Below are positions 29,642-39,868 of a stretch of 64,000 nt of DNA, piece by piece. Below the pieces are notes generated by a model. The model was not told the origin of the DNA, searched no databases, and worked only from the letters and a program-made list of their open reading frames with translations. Position numbers and translations under genes: made by a program. Source of the DNA: Rosistilla carotiformis (GTDB lineage: Bacteria > Planctomycetota > Planctomycetia > Pirellulales > Pirellulaceae); the NCBI RefSeq assembly GCF_007753095.1, contig NZ_CP036348.1:7293411-7357410 (forward strand), given 5' to 3'. Numbering within the stretch: position 1 is the stretch's first letter; each line of letters begins with the position of its first letter.

Positions 29642-32600
29642 TTACGACGCGATGCTGCTGGCGGAGTCGACGCGTGCCGGTTCGCTTTTGGTCGGCTTCA
29701 TCAACCAACCGGGCAGCTTGCCCAGGTCGTCGAAGAAGGTGTACAGCACGGGGATCGCCAGCAGCGTCAGGATCAACGACAGCGTCTGGCCGCCGGCCGC
29801 CAGCACGGCGATCGAACGCCGCTCCTCAGCTCCCGGCCCCGTTGCGATCAACAGCGGCAGCAGGCCGGCGACAAACGAAACCGTCGTCATCAGAATCGGA
29901 CGCAAGCGGTCGCGGTTGGCTTGCATGATCGCATCGTGCCGGCCGATCCCTTGCGATCGCAGCGCGTTGGTGTGATCGACTTGCAAAATCGCCGCCTTCT
30001 TGACCACGCCAAACAGCACCAAGATGCCAAGCGCCGAATACAGGTTCAACGTCTCGCCGCCCCAGTACAGACTGATCAAACCAAACGGGATCGCCAGCGG
30101 CAGCGACAGGAGAATGATCAGCGGGTAGACCATGTTCTCGTACTGAGCCGCCAGCACGATGTACATGAAGATGAACGACAACACAAACGTCCAACCGAAG
30201 TCGGTGATCGTTCGTTCCAGCTCGCGACCGCCGCCGAGGATCTCGTAATTAAAGCCTTCGGGCAGACCGATTTCATTGGCCACTTGCTCCATTGCTTCGA
30301 TCCGGTCGGCCAACGCGTAACCGTTGGCGATGTTCGCTCGCACCGACACCATCCGCTGGCGACTCAAGCGATCGATCCGCGACGCCGCCTGGCTGTATTC
30401 GAAATCGACAACGTTATCGATCCGCGTCATCGAACCACTCAGCCCCGTCTCGATCGCCGCGACGACTAAATCGTTCGCCGACGTGGTCGGCAGCAACGGA
30501 TTGGTCCGCACATACAATTGAGAGATCGATTGGATGTCGTTCCGGTCCAGGCCGACAAGCCGCAGTTCGACATCGTAAGCGTCGCCAGCTGATTGATCCA
30601 AGTATCGTGAGACGCGGTCGTCGCCGCCGACGGCCACTCGCAGCGTATCGGCGATCTCACGCACCTCAACCCCAAGCGCCGCCGCCCGTTGGCGATCGAT
30701 CGATACCAGCAGTTCTGGGTTGTTGATCTGGAGCGTCGAATAGACGTCGACGATCCCAGGGATCTCTTTGACCCTAGCCTTCATCTTGTCGCTGAACTCC
30801 AGCAGCTTCTCTGCGTCGGCGCCCATGATCGCGAAGTCGATGTCGACGGGAGCTCCCTGCCGCAGCGAAGTCAGGTTGCGGACCGATAGCCGAAGATCTT
30901 TGATCGGAGACAATCGCTTGCGGATCTCTCCCATCTTTTCGCGTTGAGTGAAGTTTCCACGGAACGCAGCTTTCGGATCGCCGGCCAACAAGCCATCCCA
31001 CAATCGCCCGAAAGAAAACGTTCGCTCGCGACTGTCTTGCAGTCGGATATACATCTGCGCTCGATTGACATCGCCGTAGCCGCCGGTTCCAACCGTCGTC
31101 ATCACGGTCTCGATCCCATCGATTTTCCCCAGTTCCGCCTCCACGCGATCGATCGTCTCCCGCATCGCCAGCAAGCTCGCCCCCGGTTTCGCCTCCGCTC
31201 GAATCTCAAATTCCGATTCGTCGACGTTCAACGGGATGTAGTCACGGCGCACCCATTGGCTCAGCGGGATGTTCGACGCGATCACCAGCACCACAACGAC
31301 CAACACCAGCCAACGGAACCGCAGCGCCCGGGCGAGCATCCACAGATAAGCTCCCTCGATCCAGGAGTAGACGCCGCCGCGCGATTTGACCGCCGCACCA
31401 TTTTTTGACTTGCCGGACTCGTCTTCGGTCGGCTTGTCGATCGGACGCAACAACTTGCTGCACATCATCGGCGTCAGCGAGAAACTGACAAGCATCGAGA
31501 TCAGAATCGCCACGGTAGCTGTCACGCCAAACTCGAACAGCAACCGCCCGGTAACGCTCGACAGGAAGGAGACCGGAAGGAAGACGATCACCAGCGAGAT
31601 CGTCGTCGCCAGGACCGCCAGGCCGATCTCTTTCGTTCCCGTCACCGCAGCTTCCGCCGGCGCCATTCCCTTCTCTTCGATGCAGTGGAAAACGTTTTCG
31701 AGAACTACGATCGCATCGTCGATCACCACGCCCACCATCAAAACCAAAGCCAACATCGTGACGTTGTTCAGCGTGAAGCCGAACCATTTCATGAACGCAA
31801 ACGTCGCGATGATCGATGCCGGGATCGCCACCGACGCGATGATCGTCGACCGCCACGATCGCATGAACAACATCACGGTCAAACAGGCCAAGATACTACC
31901 GGAGATTAGGTGGCGTTCGATCTCGTGTAACGCTTCGACGATGTAACGCGATTGATCCTGGATGACTTCGACGCGGATGTCGTCGGGCAGCAGTTCCTGG
32001 CTGCGCGGCAGTTGCTCTTTGATCGCGTCGATCACCGCGACCGTGTTCTCGCCGCTCTGGCGTTGGATCTCCAACAGGACCGCCGGTTCGCCGTTAAGTC
32101 GAGCTAAGGTGCGGACCTCTTTGGTGCCGTCGGTCACCGTCCCCAATTCGCTCAACCGCACGGCAGTGTCGCCGACCGTGGCGACTGTCAGATCGGGAAA
32201 ACGATGCGATTCGGAGATTCGCCCCAGCGTTCGCAGCGACCGTTCGCGTTGACCTTCGTTCATCAATCCGCCCGGCACCTCGGCGTTCTGACGGACCAAA
32301 GCGTCGCGAACCTGCAGGATCGACAACCGGTGAGCGGCCAGCCGGCGAGCGTCGATGTCGACCTGGATCGCCCGGTCGGCCGCTCCGGAGATTTTCACCT
32401 CGCCGACGCCGCTGGACGACTCGATCACGTTTTTGACGTAGCGATCGGCCATCACGTACAGCTCGCGAGCCGACCGCGGGCCGGAGACGGCCAGCGTCAT
32501 GATCGGCGACGAATCGAGATCACGCTTCTGCACGATCGGTGGATCGATCCCCGGCGGCAACAGATTGGCGACTCCCGCCACCGCATCGCGAACGTCTTGA

Positions 32601-32917
32601 ATCGCCGCATCGATGTCGCGATCCAGTTCGATGGTGACGATCACAAACGAGCGACCGTTGGCCGAGATCGATCGCAGTTCGTCGATCCCCGCGACCGTCG
32701 CCACCGCGTCTTCGATGACGCTGCTGACCTCCGATTCCACCTCCTCTGCCGCCGCGCCGAGATACGTCGTGCGGACAAAGACCTGCGGCATGTCGAGGTT
32801 CGGGAACCTGTCGACGCCCAGCTGTGGAAACGCAACAGCTCCAGCGACGACCAACGCAGTGATCAACATCAAAGCGAAGACCGGACGCTTTACGCAAACT
32901 TCAGCTAGCCAATACAA
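29642..32917 (-). CDS. RND-family efflux transporter (HAE1-type inner-membrane pump)
   Basis: The 1091-residue pump exports hydrophobic compounds by proton antiport together with an adaptor and an outer-membrane channel. The start appears to be TTG (32915-32917): translation then opens with MYWLAEVCVKRPVFALMLI, the standard first helix, and no in-frame ATG lies nearby. Twelve membrane helices and two large periplasmic loops are visible. Helix 4 carries LMVGVVIDDAIVVLENV, with the paired Asp residues of proton relay, and the mirror sequence LFGVVKKAAILQVDH lies near the end. A charged linker (DKPTEDESGKSKNGAAVKS) sits in the cytoplasmic mid-loop. The adaptor gene is 122 bases upstream on the same strand. 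No outer-membrane factor gene is present. Confidence 0.95.
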   Translation of the reverse strand: MYWLAEVCVKRPVFALMLITALVVAGAVAFPQLGVDRFPNLDMPQVFVRTTYLGAAAEEVESEVSSVIEDAVATVAGIDELRSISANGRSFVIVTIELDRDIDAAIQDVRDAVAGVANLLPPGIDPPIVQKRDLDSSPIMTLAVSGPRSARELYVMADRYVKNVIESSSGVGEVKISGAADRAIQVDIDARRLAAHRLSILQVRDALVRQNAEVPGGLMNEGQRERSLRTLGRISESHRFPDLTVATVGDTAVRLSELGTVTDGTKEVRTLARLNGEPAVLLEIQRQSGENTVAVIDAIKEQLPRSQELLPDDIRVEVIQDQSRYIVEALHEIERHLISGSILACLTVMLFMRSWRSTIIASVAIPASIIATFAFMKWFGFTLNNVTMLALVLMVGVVIDDAIVVLENVFHCIEEKGMAPAEAAVTGTKEIGLAVLATTISLVIVFLPVSFLSSVTGRLLFEFGVTATVAILISMLVSFSLTPMMCSKLLRPIDKPTEDESGKSKNGAAVKSRGGVYSWIEGAYLWMLARALRFRWLVLVVVVLVIASNIPLSQWVRRDYIPLNVDESEFEIRAEAKPGASLLAMRETIDRVEAELGKIDGIETVMTTVGTGGYGDVNRAQMYIRLQDSRERTFSFGRLWDGLLAGDPKAAFRGNFTQREKMGEIRKRLSPIKDLRLSVRNLTSLRQGAPVDIDFAIMGADAEKLLEFSDKMKARVKEIPGIVDVYSTLQINNPELLVSIDRQRAAALGVEVREIADTLRVAVGGDDRVSRYLDQSAGDAYDVELRLVGLDRNDIQSISQLYVRTNPLLPTTSANDLVVAAIETGLSGSMTRIDNVVDFEYSQAASRIDRLSRQRMVSVRANIANGYALADRIEAMEQVANEIGLPEGFNYEILGGGRELERTITDFGWTFVLSFIFMYIVLAAQYENMVYPLIILLSLPLAIPFGLISLYWGGETLNLYSALGILVLFGVVKKAAILQVDHTNALRSQGIGRHDAIMQANRDRLRPILMTTVSFVAGLLPLLIATGPGAEERRSIAVLAAGGQTLSLILTLLAIPVLYTFFDDLGKLPGWLMKPTKSEPARVDSASSIAS

Positions 32918-33039
32918 AGCTCTCGTTCCCTATGAGCGACTATTTTGAGTTGGGGGATTAGCCCCAGAGAAATTACACGGCGGGCGGGATTCCGAAGAGC
33001 GTTGAAAGACATCGCCCGCCGGTGGATCGTCTTGTTACG

Positions 33040-34269
33040 TTAAGGCTTGATCTTGGCGATCCGACCCTGCGACGCGTCGCGCAAGATCACATCTCCCGAT
33101 TGCAGCCCCTGCAGAACTTCCAGCTGTCCGTCGCGGCGTTTTCCGATCAGCACCTCCTGCTCGACAAGTTCGCCGTCGACAACCTTCCATGTCTTTTCCG
33201 CTCCCGCGAATTCGTTGATCGCCGATTGCGGGACGACCAAGCCGGTGGCGTCGTCGTCGACCACGATCTCCGCTTCGGCAAACAGCCCGCCTCGCAGCTC
33301 CTGGCCCTCGTTTTCGATCTCCGCCTCGAAGACCAACGAACGACTCTGCTGATCCAGCATCGGGCTGATTCGCGTGATCGTTGCCGTCCGCGGCTCTGGG
33401 ACCGATTCGATTTGCAGCCGCACCTGTTGGCCCAACGAAAGTGCCTGAGCGCGTCGCTCGGGAACCGAGCTGCGGAAACGCAGCGGCGAGGTGCGGACGA
33501 CGACAGCGATACTCTGGCCTACCGAGATGTAGGACCCCGGGGCGGTCAGCCGCTGGTGAATGAAGCCCTCCAGCGGTGATCGGATGATCGCGTCGGTCAA
33601 CTGGTTGCGAGCGAGCGACAGTTCGGCTTGGTAGCTGCCGATCGCGGCGATCTTTTCGTAGACGCCGTTCAGTGCCGAAGCGTAGCGAGCTTCGGCGACT
33701 CGTTCGGCGGCCGCGGCGAGTTCGTATTCCCCTTCGGAGACAGCCTTCTGAACTCTCAGGCTCTCGAGTCGCTTGAGGCTGCTTTGCGCTTCTTCCCACA
33801 GCGCCCGCTGCTGGCGAACCGGCGGAGCGTTTTCGGGATTCAATTCGGAGACCGGCACGCCAGCTCGCAACCCAACCGCCGCGCGGGCTTGTTCCAATTG
33901 AGCTTCGGTCTGGTCGACCTTCAGTTGAAATTCGGCTTGGTCCAGCGTCACCAACGGATCGCCGACGTTGACATAATCGCCCAGGTCGACATGCACCTCG
34001 GCCACGCGGCCGGCGACCTTCGCTCCCACGACCGATTCTTCGTCGGCATCCAAACTCCCCTGGCTGCGGACGATCGTCGGCCACGGCTGCAGTGCCACCG
34101 TCATCAACTCCGCCTCGATCGTCTCCAACGGTTCCGGCTTCGGTTCGGACTTCATTGCCGCTGCGGGAGAATCGCAGCCCGTCGCTGCCATCAGCAGGAC
34201 CAGGCAGGCAGCAACACCGATGCAGTGCGCGCGAGGAGAAACGGTAAACGACAGCGTGGGAACATGCAT
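33040..34269 (-). CDS. Periplasmic adaptor subunit (HlyD/MFP family) of the RND pump
   Basis: This 409-residue lipoprotein bridges the inner-membrane pump and outer-membrane channel. The chosen ATG at 34267-34269 opens a lipoprotein signal with the lipobox LMAATGC. The upstream in-frame extension lacks sense, although no clear ribosome-binding site is seen at either start. The lipoyl-like half (GSLDADEESVVGAKVAGRVAEVHVDLGDYVNVGDPL) is followed by an alpha-helical hairpin with coiled-coil character (residues about 110-200). The second lipoyl half and beta-barrel follow (IIRSPLEGFIHQRL, GSYISVGQSIAVVV), then a membrane-proximal domain. It should be co-transcribed with the pump gene. Confidence 0.93.
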   Translation of the reverse strand: MHVPTLSFTVSPRAHCIGVAACLVLLMAATGCDSPAAAMKSEPKPEPLETIEAELMTVALQPWPTIVRSQGSLDADEESVVGAKVAGRVAEVHVDLGDYVNVGDPLVTLDQAEFQLKVDQTEAQLEQARAAVGLRAGVPVSELNPENAPPVRQQRALWEEAQSSLKRLESLRVQKAVSEGEYELAAAAERVAEARYASALNGVYEKIAAIGSYQAELSLARNQLTDAIIRSPLEGFIHQRLTAPGSYISVGQSIAVVVRTSPLRFRSSVPERRAQALSLGQQVRLQIESVPEPRTATITRISPMLDQQSRSLVFEAEIENEGQELRGGLFAEAEIVVDDDATGLVVPQSAINEFAGAEKTWKVVDGELVEQEVLIGKRRDGQLEVLQGLQSGDVILRDASQGRIAKIKP

Positions 34270-34737
34270 GGCAGGCTGGTGGGAGCGAGGCGGGGAGAGC
34301 TTTTGCAGCGGAGGCGTTCTCGCCGATGGAATCGCAATCGGCACCACATCCCTGCAGTGGGTAATCTTAAACAACCCCGCAAGACGTAAATCGGACCGCG
34401 CAAAAACTCAAAAACGGCAAAGAGCGAAGCTCTATTTAAATCGTTTAGGAGCGATGAATCAAGCAATTCCCGCCGCGAACTTATCTACGCCGATTCCCCC
34501 TGAAAATACAGGCTTTTGCTAGCCTTTAGCCCCCTCCCATCGGAATGGCCGCGCCAACCGCTCCGACAGCAAAAAGCTCGATTTCCGCGAACCACCACCG
34601 GCGGCAACGTCTCAACAAATTGCAGGCCAGCAGGGCAGCTGCGTTTGGGAGCGGCCGATTGCAGCGTCAACGGCGGTCATTGCGGCAACGAGCGCTGCAA
34701 GAAAAGCAGAATTGGGCGATAGAATCGGGAGGATGGC
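34270..34737. other. Intergenic region upstream of the tRNA-Arg gene, no gene seen
   Basis: These 468 bases lie between the adaptor start and the tRNA promoter. The open frames crossing it have no family resemblance and no ribosome-binding site. It must hold the promoter of the efflux operon on the minus strand. An AT-rich part (about 34380-34450) contrasts with the GC-rich surroundings. It is chromosomal DNA outside the island. Confidence 0.45.
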
Positions 34738-34759
34738 TTGCCAGCGGAAACCGAAAAAG

Positions 34760-34766
<7 letters not shown>
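34738..34766 (+). promoter_or_regulatory. Promoter of tRNA-Arg, overlapping the integrase 3' end
   Basis: TTGCCA (34738-34743) and TATGCT (34761-34766) are separated by exactly 17 bases, and the tRNA begins 13 bases after the -10 box. The -10 box overlaps the antisense stop codon of the integrase frame (34760-34762). Confidence 0.7.
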
Positions 34767-36181
<1,415 letters not shown>

Positions 36182-36319
36182 TGATTCCAACTCCCAACAG
36201 TTGTCCCATGATGAATGAAAGCGCCACGGCGGGCCGGTCATGGGGGACCGGTTTTCGGGGATCAGCCTAGCCGTGGCGTGTTCTAAATGTATCAGCGATT
36301 GCGCTCAGTCGTTCAAGTT

Positions 36320-36619
36320 TTATTCTGTATCGGGTGGCAATATGACTTCCAGTTTCCGTTCCCTGCATAGGTCAAGGAATCTACTGATGTCCCCGTTTGC
36401 TTCGTTGATAATTTCCACCAGCACAGAGGCCGTCGCCACGACTTGATGTTTGGATTTCATATCTTCGACGACCACCGCATAGCCAACTGGGTGATTGTCG
36501 AGCCTTGCTTCGTGGAAACCTGCTTTAAGTCCAGTGCTAGAAATTGCTGTCCTCACACGTTCGCCGTCACCTTCCTCGGATAATGGCGAAAACGTTGCGT
36601 CGTTACTCGAATTATTCAT
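36320..36619 (-). CDS. Small hypothetical protein (99 residues)
   Basis: The ATG at 36617-36619 has AGGAG nine bases upstream, which decides the start (MNNSSNDATFS). The N-terminal 25 residues look disordered. The rest alternates strands and helices (GYAVVVEDMKSKHQVVATASVLVEIINEA) and ends with the hydrophilic LEVILPPDTE. I do not recognise the family. It lies between the replication operon and the integrase on the same strand, so it may be an accessory or regulatory factor of the island. Confidence 0.65.
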   Translation of the reverse strand: MNNSSNDATFSPLSEEGDGERVRTAISSTGLKAGFHEARLDNHPVGYAVVVEDMKSKHQVVATASVLVEIINEANGDISRFLDLCRERKLEVILPPDTE

Positions 36620-36853
36620 TTGGGTCTCCTGAGTGGGGAAAGTGAGTTTCGGCATCATGTTACCGCATCCTTGCATTGTGGTTTGGTTTTAACGCCACAA
36701 GTAGTGAGTCGTTCCAATCCGAAACTTCGGGTAACCGGCCTCGACTGAACGTGCCTTGCAACCAGACTTAGGCGACTTTCCAGAACATACTGGGTGAGTA
36801 TATTTTTTCGGATTGCTGGATGTCAGGAACGAGCAAGCTGGATTGGGCACGGT

Positions 36854-37111
36854 TTAGACCGTGCGGCGATCGCTTTTCCATTCAGCTGGATCTATGGCTA
36901 TCCATTCCAGGCACTCGGCAGCGGCTTCGCTCGGCGGCAAGCCCTCGGCGATCCGTTGCAACCGCAACAGCTCGGGCTTTGCAGCACGCAACGCTTCAAT
37001 GTCCCTATCGGTCAGCACCCCGGCCGGTGCGTCGATGTCCAGATCGTTACCACGGATCGACAACACCGCCCCCAGCTCGGCAAGGTTGTCTAGCAATGCG
37101 TCGATGTTCAT
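36854..37111 (-). CDS. TubC_N-like docking-domain protein, last gene of the replication operon
   Basis: The 85-residue product begins MNIDALLDNLAELGAVLSI and contains DIDAPAGVLTDRDIEALRAAKPELLRLL-like sequence, the pattern of the TubC N-terminal docking domain. Small proteins of this type often sit beside primases and replication ATPases of plasmids and integrative elements. Its ATG overlaps the stop of the ATPase gene (37108-37111), so translation is probably coupled. The acidic tail ECLEWIAIDPAEWK may be an interaction peptide. The functional role is inferred from position only. Confidence 0.65.
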   Translation of the reverse strand: MNIDALLDNLAELGAVLSIRGNDLDIDAPAGVLTDRDIEALRAAKPELLRLQRIAEGLPPSEAAAECLEWIAIDPAEWKSDRRTV

Positions 37112-38328
37112 ATCGTCACCCTCTGCCGTCCATTGTTTGCGTGGTCCGTGTCCGGTCTCGCCACAGTCTCGTCAGTCTCGCCAATAAATTCACCTTGGCG
37201 AGACTGGGGGATACTGGACGAATCTTGGCGAGACTGTGAAGCGTCCGGCAATCGCCATGACCACGGTTGACCGAATCCATCCGGTCCCCGAATGACGCCT
37301 AGATTGCCAGCCGCTCGGTCAAGCGTTCGCTCAGCGATGCCATCACGACGGGCTAGGTCTTTGACCTCTTTTGCAAGTCGCGAACCAGCGGCCAACGTAT
37401 CTTGCAGCCAGCTTTCAGCTTCATCGGCGGCGGAGTGTTTGCCGTCTCGGGTCGTGGCATTCTCTTGGGCCAGTGCTTCATCGGCACTCATGTCTACCGG
37501 GGCATCCTCCCAGCAGATTGCACCGGGGTCGCCAGCGATGCGATACGCCAGACCGCTGGCACGACGGGCAAGGTTACTTTTGCCAGGTAGCAATAGGCGT
37601 AGGTCTTCATCGTCTTTGGCTGCGTACAGATGCCACACGTTGCGAGCCAGACCCGTGAAGGCTCGAGAGCCTAACACCATGTCATCGGCAGCCGTGGCGG
37701 TGGCCTTGCGGCGGTGGGCGATACAGAGGACGGCAGGCCCATATTTTTCTGCCATCTTGCCGATTGGTGCCAGCACGGAACGTACTTCATTGTCTCGGTG
37801 AGCATCGGTCCGACCGCCCATAAATGATCCGATTGGATCCACCACGATCAACCGACAGTCAGGAATCTCCCGCAACGCATCCTCAATCAAGGCGACGTCG
37901 CCAAGCCCTATCATCGCGTCGGATGTATCGGCAGCGTCCGATGGTCGATAGGCACCGGTCAGCACGTGGACGCGGGACACGTCCGCCCCATGGGCGTCTA
38001 GCCGTGGTCGTATCGTATCGGCGGGGTCATCCTCGGCGGTCAGTAGCAGTACGCTACCACGATCGCAGGGGTTACCATCACGCCACGTTGTACCCGTCGT
38101 TATGCGTGCGGCCATGTCCGTCGTTAGGTAACTCTTACCCAGGCCAGCTTGACCGACCAGCAATGAGATGCGACCGGCCGCGATACGATCTTGCCATAAC
38201 CAATTGATCGGTTTCGATTCAACATCCGACATACGCAATAACCTCGGTTTCCAAGTGGGTTGCGGTTCGGCTTCCGCAGCGTCTACATGCGGCGGTAGCT
38301 TTTGCACTTCGATTGCATCGTTACTCAT
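37108..38328 (-). CDS. RepA-like AAA ATPase (replicative helicase/loader type)
   Basis: The 406-residue protein starts at 38326-38328 with GGGAG upstream. The RecA/RepA-like core has Walker A GQAGLGKS (about residue 59), GSVLLLTAEDD, Walker B RLIVVDPIGSF, and a switch segment AVLCIAHRRKA, the order seen in plasmid RepA (AAA_25) hexameric helicases. A C-terminal winged-helix-like part (AKEVKDLARRDGIAERTLDRAAGNLGVIR) is probably for DNA binding. The final 40 residues are Ser/Gln/Arg-rich. It overlaps prim-pol upstream and the TubC_N-like gene downstream by four bases each. Together with prim-pol it could replicate the excised island. Confidence 0.85.
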   Translation of the reverse strand: MSNDAIEVQKLPPHVDAAEAEPQPTWKPRLLRMSDVESKPINWLWQDRIAAGRISLLVGQAGLGKSYLTTDMAARITTGTTWRDGNPCDRGSVLLLTAEDDPADTIRPRLDAHGADVSRVHVLTGAYRPSDAADTSDAMIGLGDVALIEDALREIPDCRLIVVDPIGSFMGGRTDAHRDNEVRSVLAPIGKMAEKYGPAVLCIAHRRKATATAADDMVLGSRAFTGLARNVWHLYAAKDDEDLRLLLPGKSNLARRASGLAYRIAGDPGAICWEDAPVDMSADEALAQENATTRDGKHSAADEAESWLQDTLAAGSRLAKEVKDLARRDGIAERTLDRAAGNLGVIRGPDGFGQPWSWRLPDASQSRQDSSSIPQSRQGEFIGETDETVARPDTDHANNGRQRVTI

Positions 38329-39320
38329 TTTGAGGCTCCCCCGTATCCCATCGCTCTGATAGCTCGGGCAGCCGCTCGGCGGTCCCCTCCGTGATTGATT
38401 GCCGCATACGCTGCAAACGGTCCCCACGTCCGATGTCCAACGCCCTCAGCGGCAAGGTGCTCGGCGGACGATGAAAACACGGTTAACACCTGGACGCCAT
38501 TTTCAGCGTTGACGATCTTTGCCGACGTCCCGAAACTCTTGCCCGGTCGTGTCCAGGTGATTCCGTCGGTTGTGTTCCAGCCCGCTGGTTGCAAGATGTC
38601 CAACCAATCAGCCCGCGCGTCGAAGTCGCCCCAGGGCGTGGACGTGTCCACCGTCGTGGGGCTCGTGTCTCGACGATCAGCCCGGCGGCGGTACTCAGCC
38701 AACGGATCAGCGCGGCGATCCAAAGCGGCAGCAGCAATAAACATCGCCTTGCGTTCATCGGGGCTAAATGTGGGCACGCTGGGCAGCAGCTCACCTAACA
38801 CTTGGGCATACAGGTTGCCGGACGGATGGACCTCAGCCGGTGAACCGACAGCGACGATATAGCCACCCTCCCCGCGCGTTTCGATTAAGACCTTCGCCGG
38901 TTTCCCATCGGTCATCGCCAGCTTGCAGTTTCCGCAAACCTCCCGGCATCGATAGACAACATGGAAGCCATAACCGCCGGTTTCGCAAACGCACAACCGG
39001 CCACGCGTTGACGCTGGCAAGCGTTCCAGCCAAGCGGTAAAAGTCGCGTCGGCTTCGTGGTCAAAATCGAACACTTCCAGTCCGCCCGATTGCAGGCCGC
39101 ATACCAAACCGATGCCAGCGGGTTGGGCGAACCATGCCCGCAGTTCTTCGGGGTTGGCGAACCGCTGGCGATAGGGCAACCAGCTCTTGATTGCCGGGGC
39201 TTTGGATCCGTCCAACCTCAACGGAATGATCGATAACCCGGCGGCGATGTAACCCGCCGGATCGCAATTGATGTTAGAATGCAGGTCGCCAGACCTTGGG
39301 GGGCGTTGATGTTCATTCAT
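38325..39320 (-). CDS. Primase-polymerase (bifunctional DNA primase/polymerase domain)
   Basis: The 331-residue protein starts at 39318-39320 with GAGGGG upstream. The N-terminal prim-pol domain of about 200 residues shows GYIAAGLSIIPLRLDGSKAP, WFAQPAGIGLVCGLQSGGLEVFDFDHEAD (acidic metal site DFDHE), GRLCVCETGGYGFHVVYR and RGEGGYIVAVGSP, all characteristic of archaeo-eukaryotic-type prim-pols of plasmids and phages. It would lay primers and extend them at the element's origin. The C-terminal 100 residues are unassigned. It lies between the HTH gene (8-base overlap) and the ATPase gene (4-base overlap), so all are expressed together. Confidence 0.87.
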   Translation of the reverse strand: MNEHQRPPRSGDLHSNINCDPAGYIAAGLSIIPLRLDGSKAPAIKSWLPYRQRFANPEELRAWFAQPAGIGLVCGLQSGGLEVFDFDHEADATFTAWLERLPASTRGRLCVCETGGYGFHVVYRCREVCGNCKLAMTDGKPAKVLIETRGEGGYIVAVGSPAEVHPSGNLYAQVLGELLPSVPTFSPDERKAMFIAAAALDRRADPLAEYRRRADRRDTSPTTVDTSTPWGDFDARADWLDILQPAGWNTTDGITWTRPGKSFGTSAKIVNAENGVQVLTVFSSSAEHLAAEGVGHRTWGPFAAYAAINHGGDRRAAARAIRAMGYGGASK

Positions 39321-39579
39321 CGGCGTCCCCTCTTTCATTGCTGCATGCCTGAGCCAATGCATCAATGACCGCTTCGGGCTGATACAGCACACGGCGGCCG
39401 ATCCGCACGCATGGTATCTGCCCCTTGGCTGTGTACCGCTTTACGGTCTCGACGCTGACACTCAACAGCGGTGCCAGGTCGACCGAATCGACCAACAGAG
39501 GTTGCTTTGCCAATCGCTCGGCGATCACAAGCCCCAGTTGATTCAGCTCGGCGGGGGTTAACGTTTGGGCGTCAATCAT
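39313..39579 (-). CDS. Helix-turn-helix (excisionase/MerR-like) DNA-binding protein
   Basis: The 88-residue protein starts at 39577-39579 behind GGGAGGGTGG. The central segment LAPLLSVSVETVKRYTAKGQIPCVRIGRRVLYQPEAVIDAL is the winged helix of the AlpA/Xis/helix_turn_helix_17 family. Such proteins bend DNA for excision or regulate integrase and replication genes. The preceding helices (LTPAELNQLGLVIAERLAK) may serve dimerisation. It overlaps both neighbours in the operon and is the best candidate for the element's excisionase. Confidence 0.87.
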   Translation of the reverse strand: MIDAQTLTPAELNQLGLVIAERLAKQPLLVDSVDLAPLLSVSVETVKRYTAKGQIPCVRIGRRVLYQPEAVIDALAQACSNERGDADE

Positions 39580-39845
39580 TGTCCACCCTCCCCAGCAGCC
39601 GATGGGACGGCCAACCGCCAAAGCTGCTTGATTCCGCAGTGATGCTTTGCGGAATCGCTTTGGCGGAAGCCTGCTTTCACAATCTCACCGGCGCGATGCA
39701 TCTGGGCAGGGATCGCCCCCAGCGCCCGGCGGTCGAAACCCTCGGGCGTATTCACGTCGCAAATAGCATCTTCAAACGCAATCGGCTTACCGGTCCGCAA
39801 CAGTCGCCGAAACTTCGCTTCGGCTTCGTGGTAGAAGTTAGCCAC
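39576..39845 (-). CDS. Small hypothetical protein, first gene of the replication operon
   Basis: The 89-residue product (MANFYHEAEAKFRRLLRTGK...) overlaps the HTH gene by four bases (ATGA). The sequence is helical and basic with a conserved-looking His/Cys cluster (SDSAKHHCGIKQLWRLA). I do not recognise the family. Position as first gene, directly before HTH and prim-pol, suggests a role in replication or its control. Only 23 bases separate it from the divergent truncated recombinase. Confidence 0.6.
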   Translation of the reverse strand: MANFYHEAEAKFRRLLRTGKPIAFEDAICDVNTPEGFDRRALGAIPAQMHRAGEIVKAGFRQSDSAKHHCGIKQLWRLAVPSAAGEGGQ

Positions 39846-39868
39846 GGGCAGGTTCCTCCCGCGACGGT

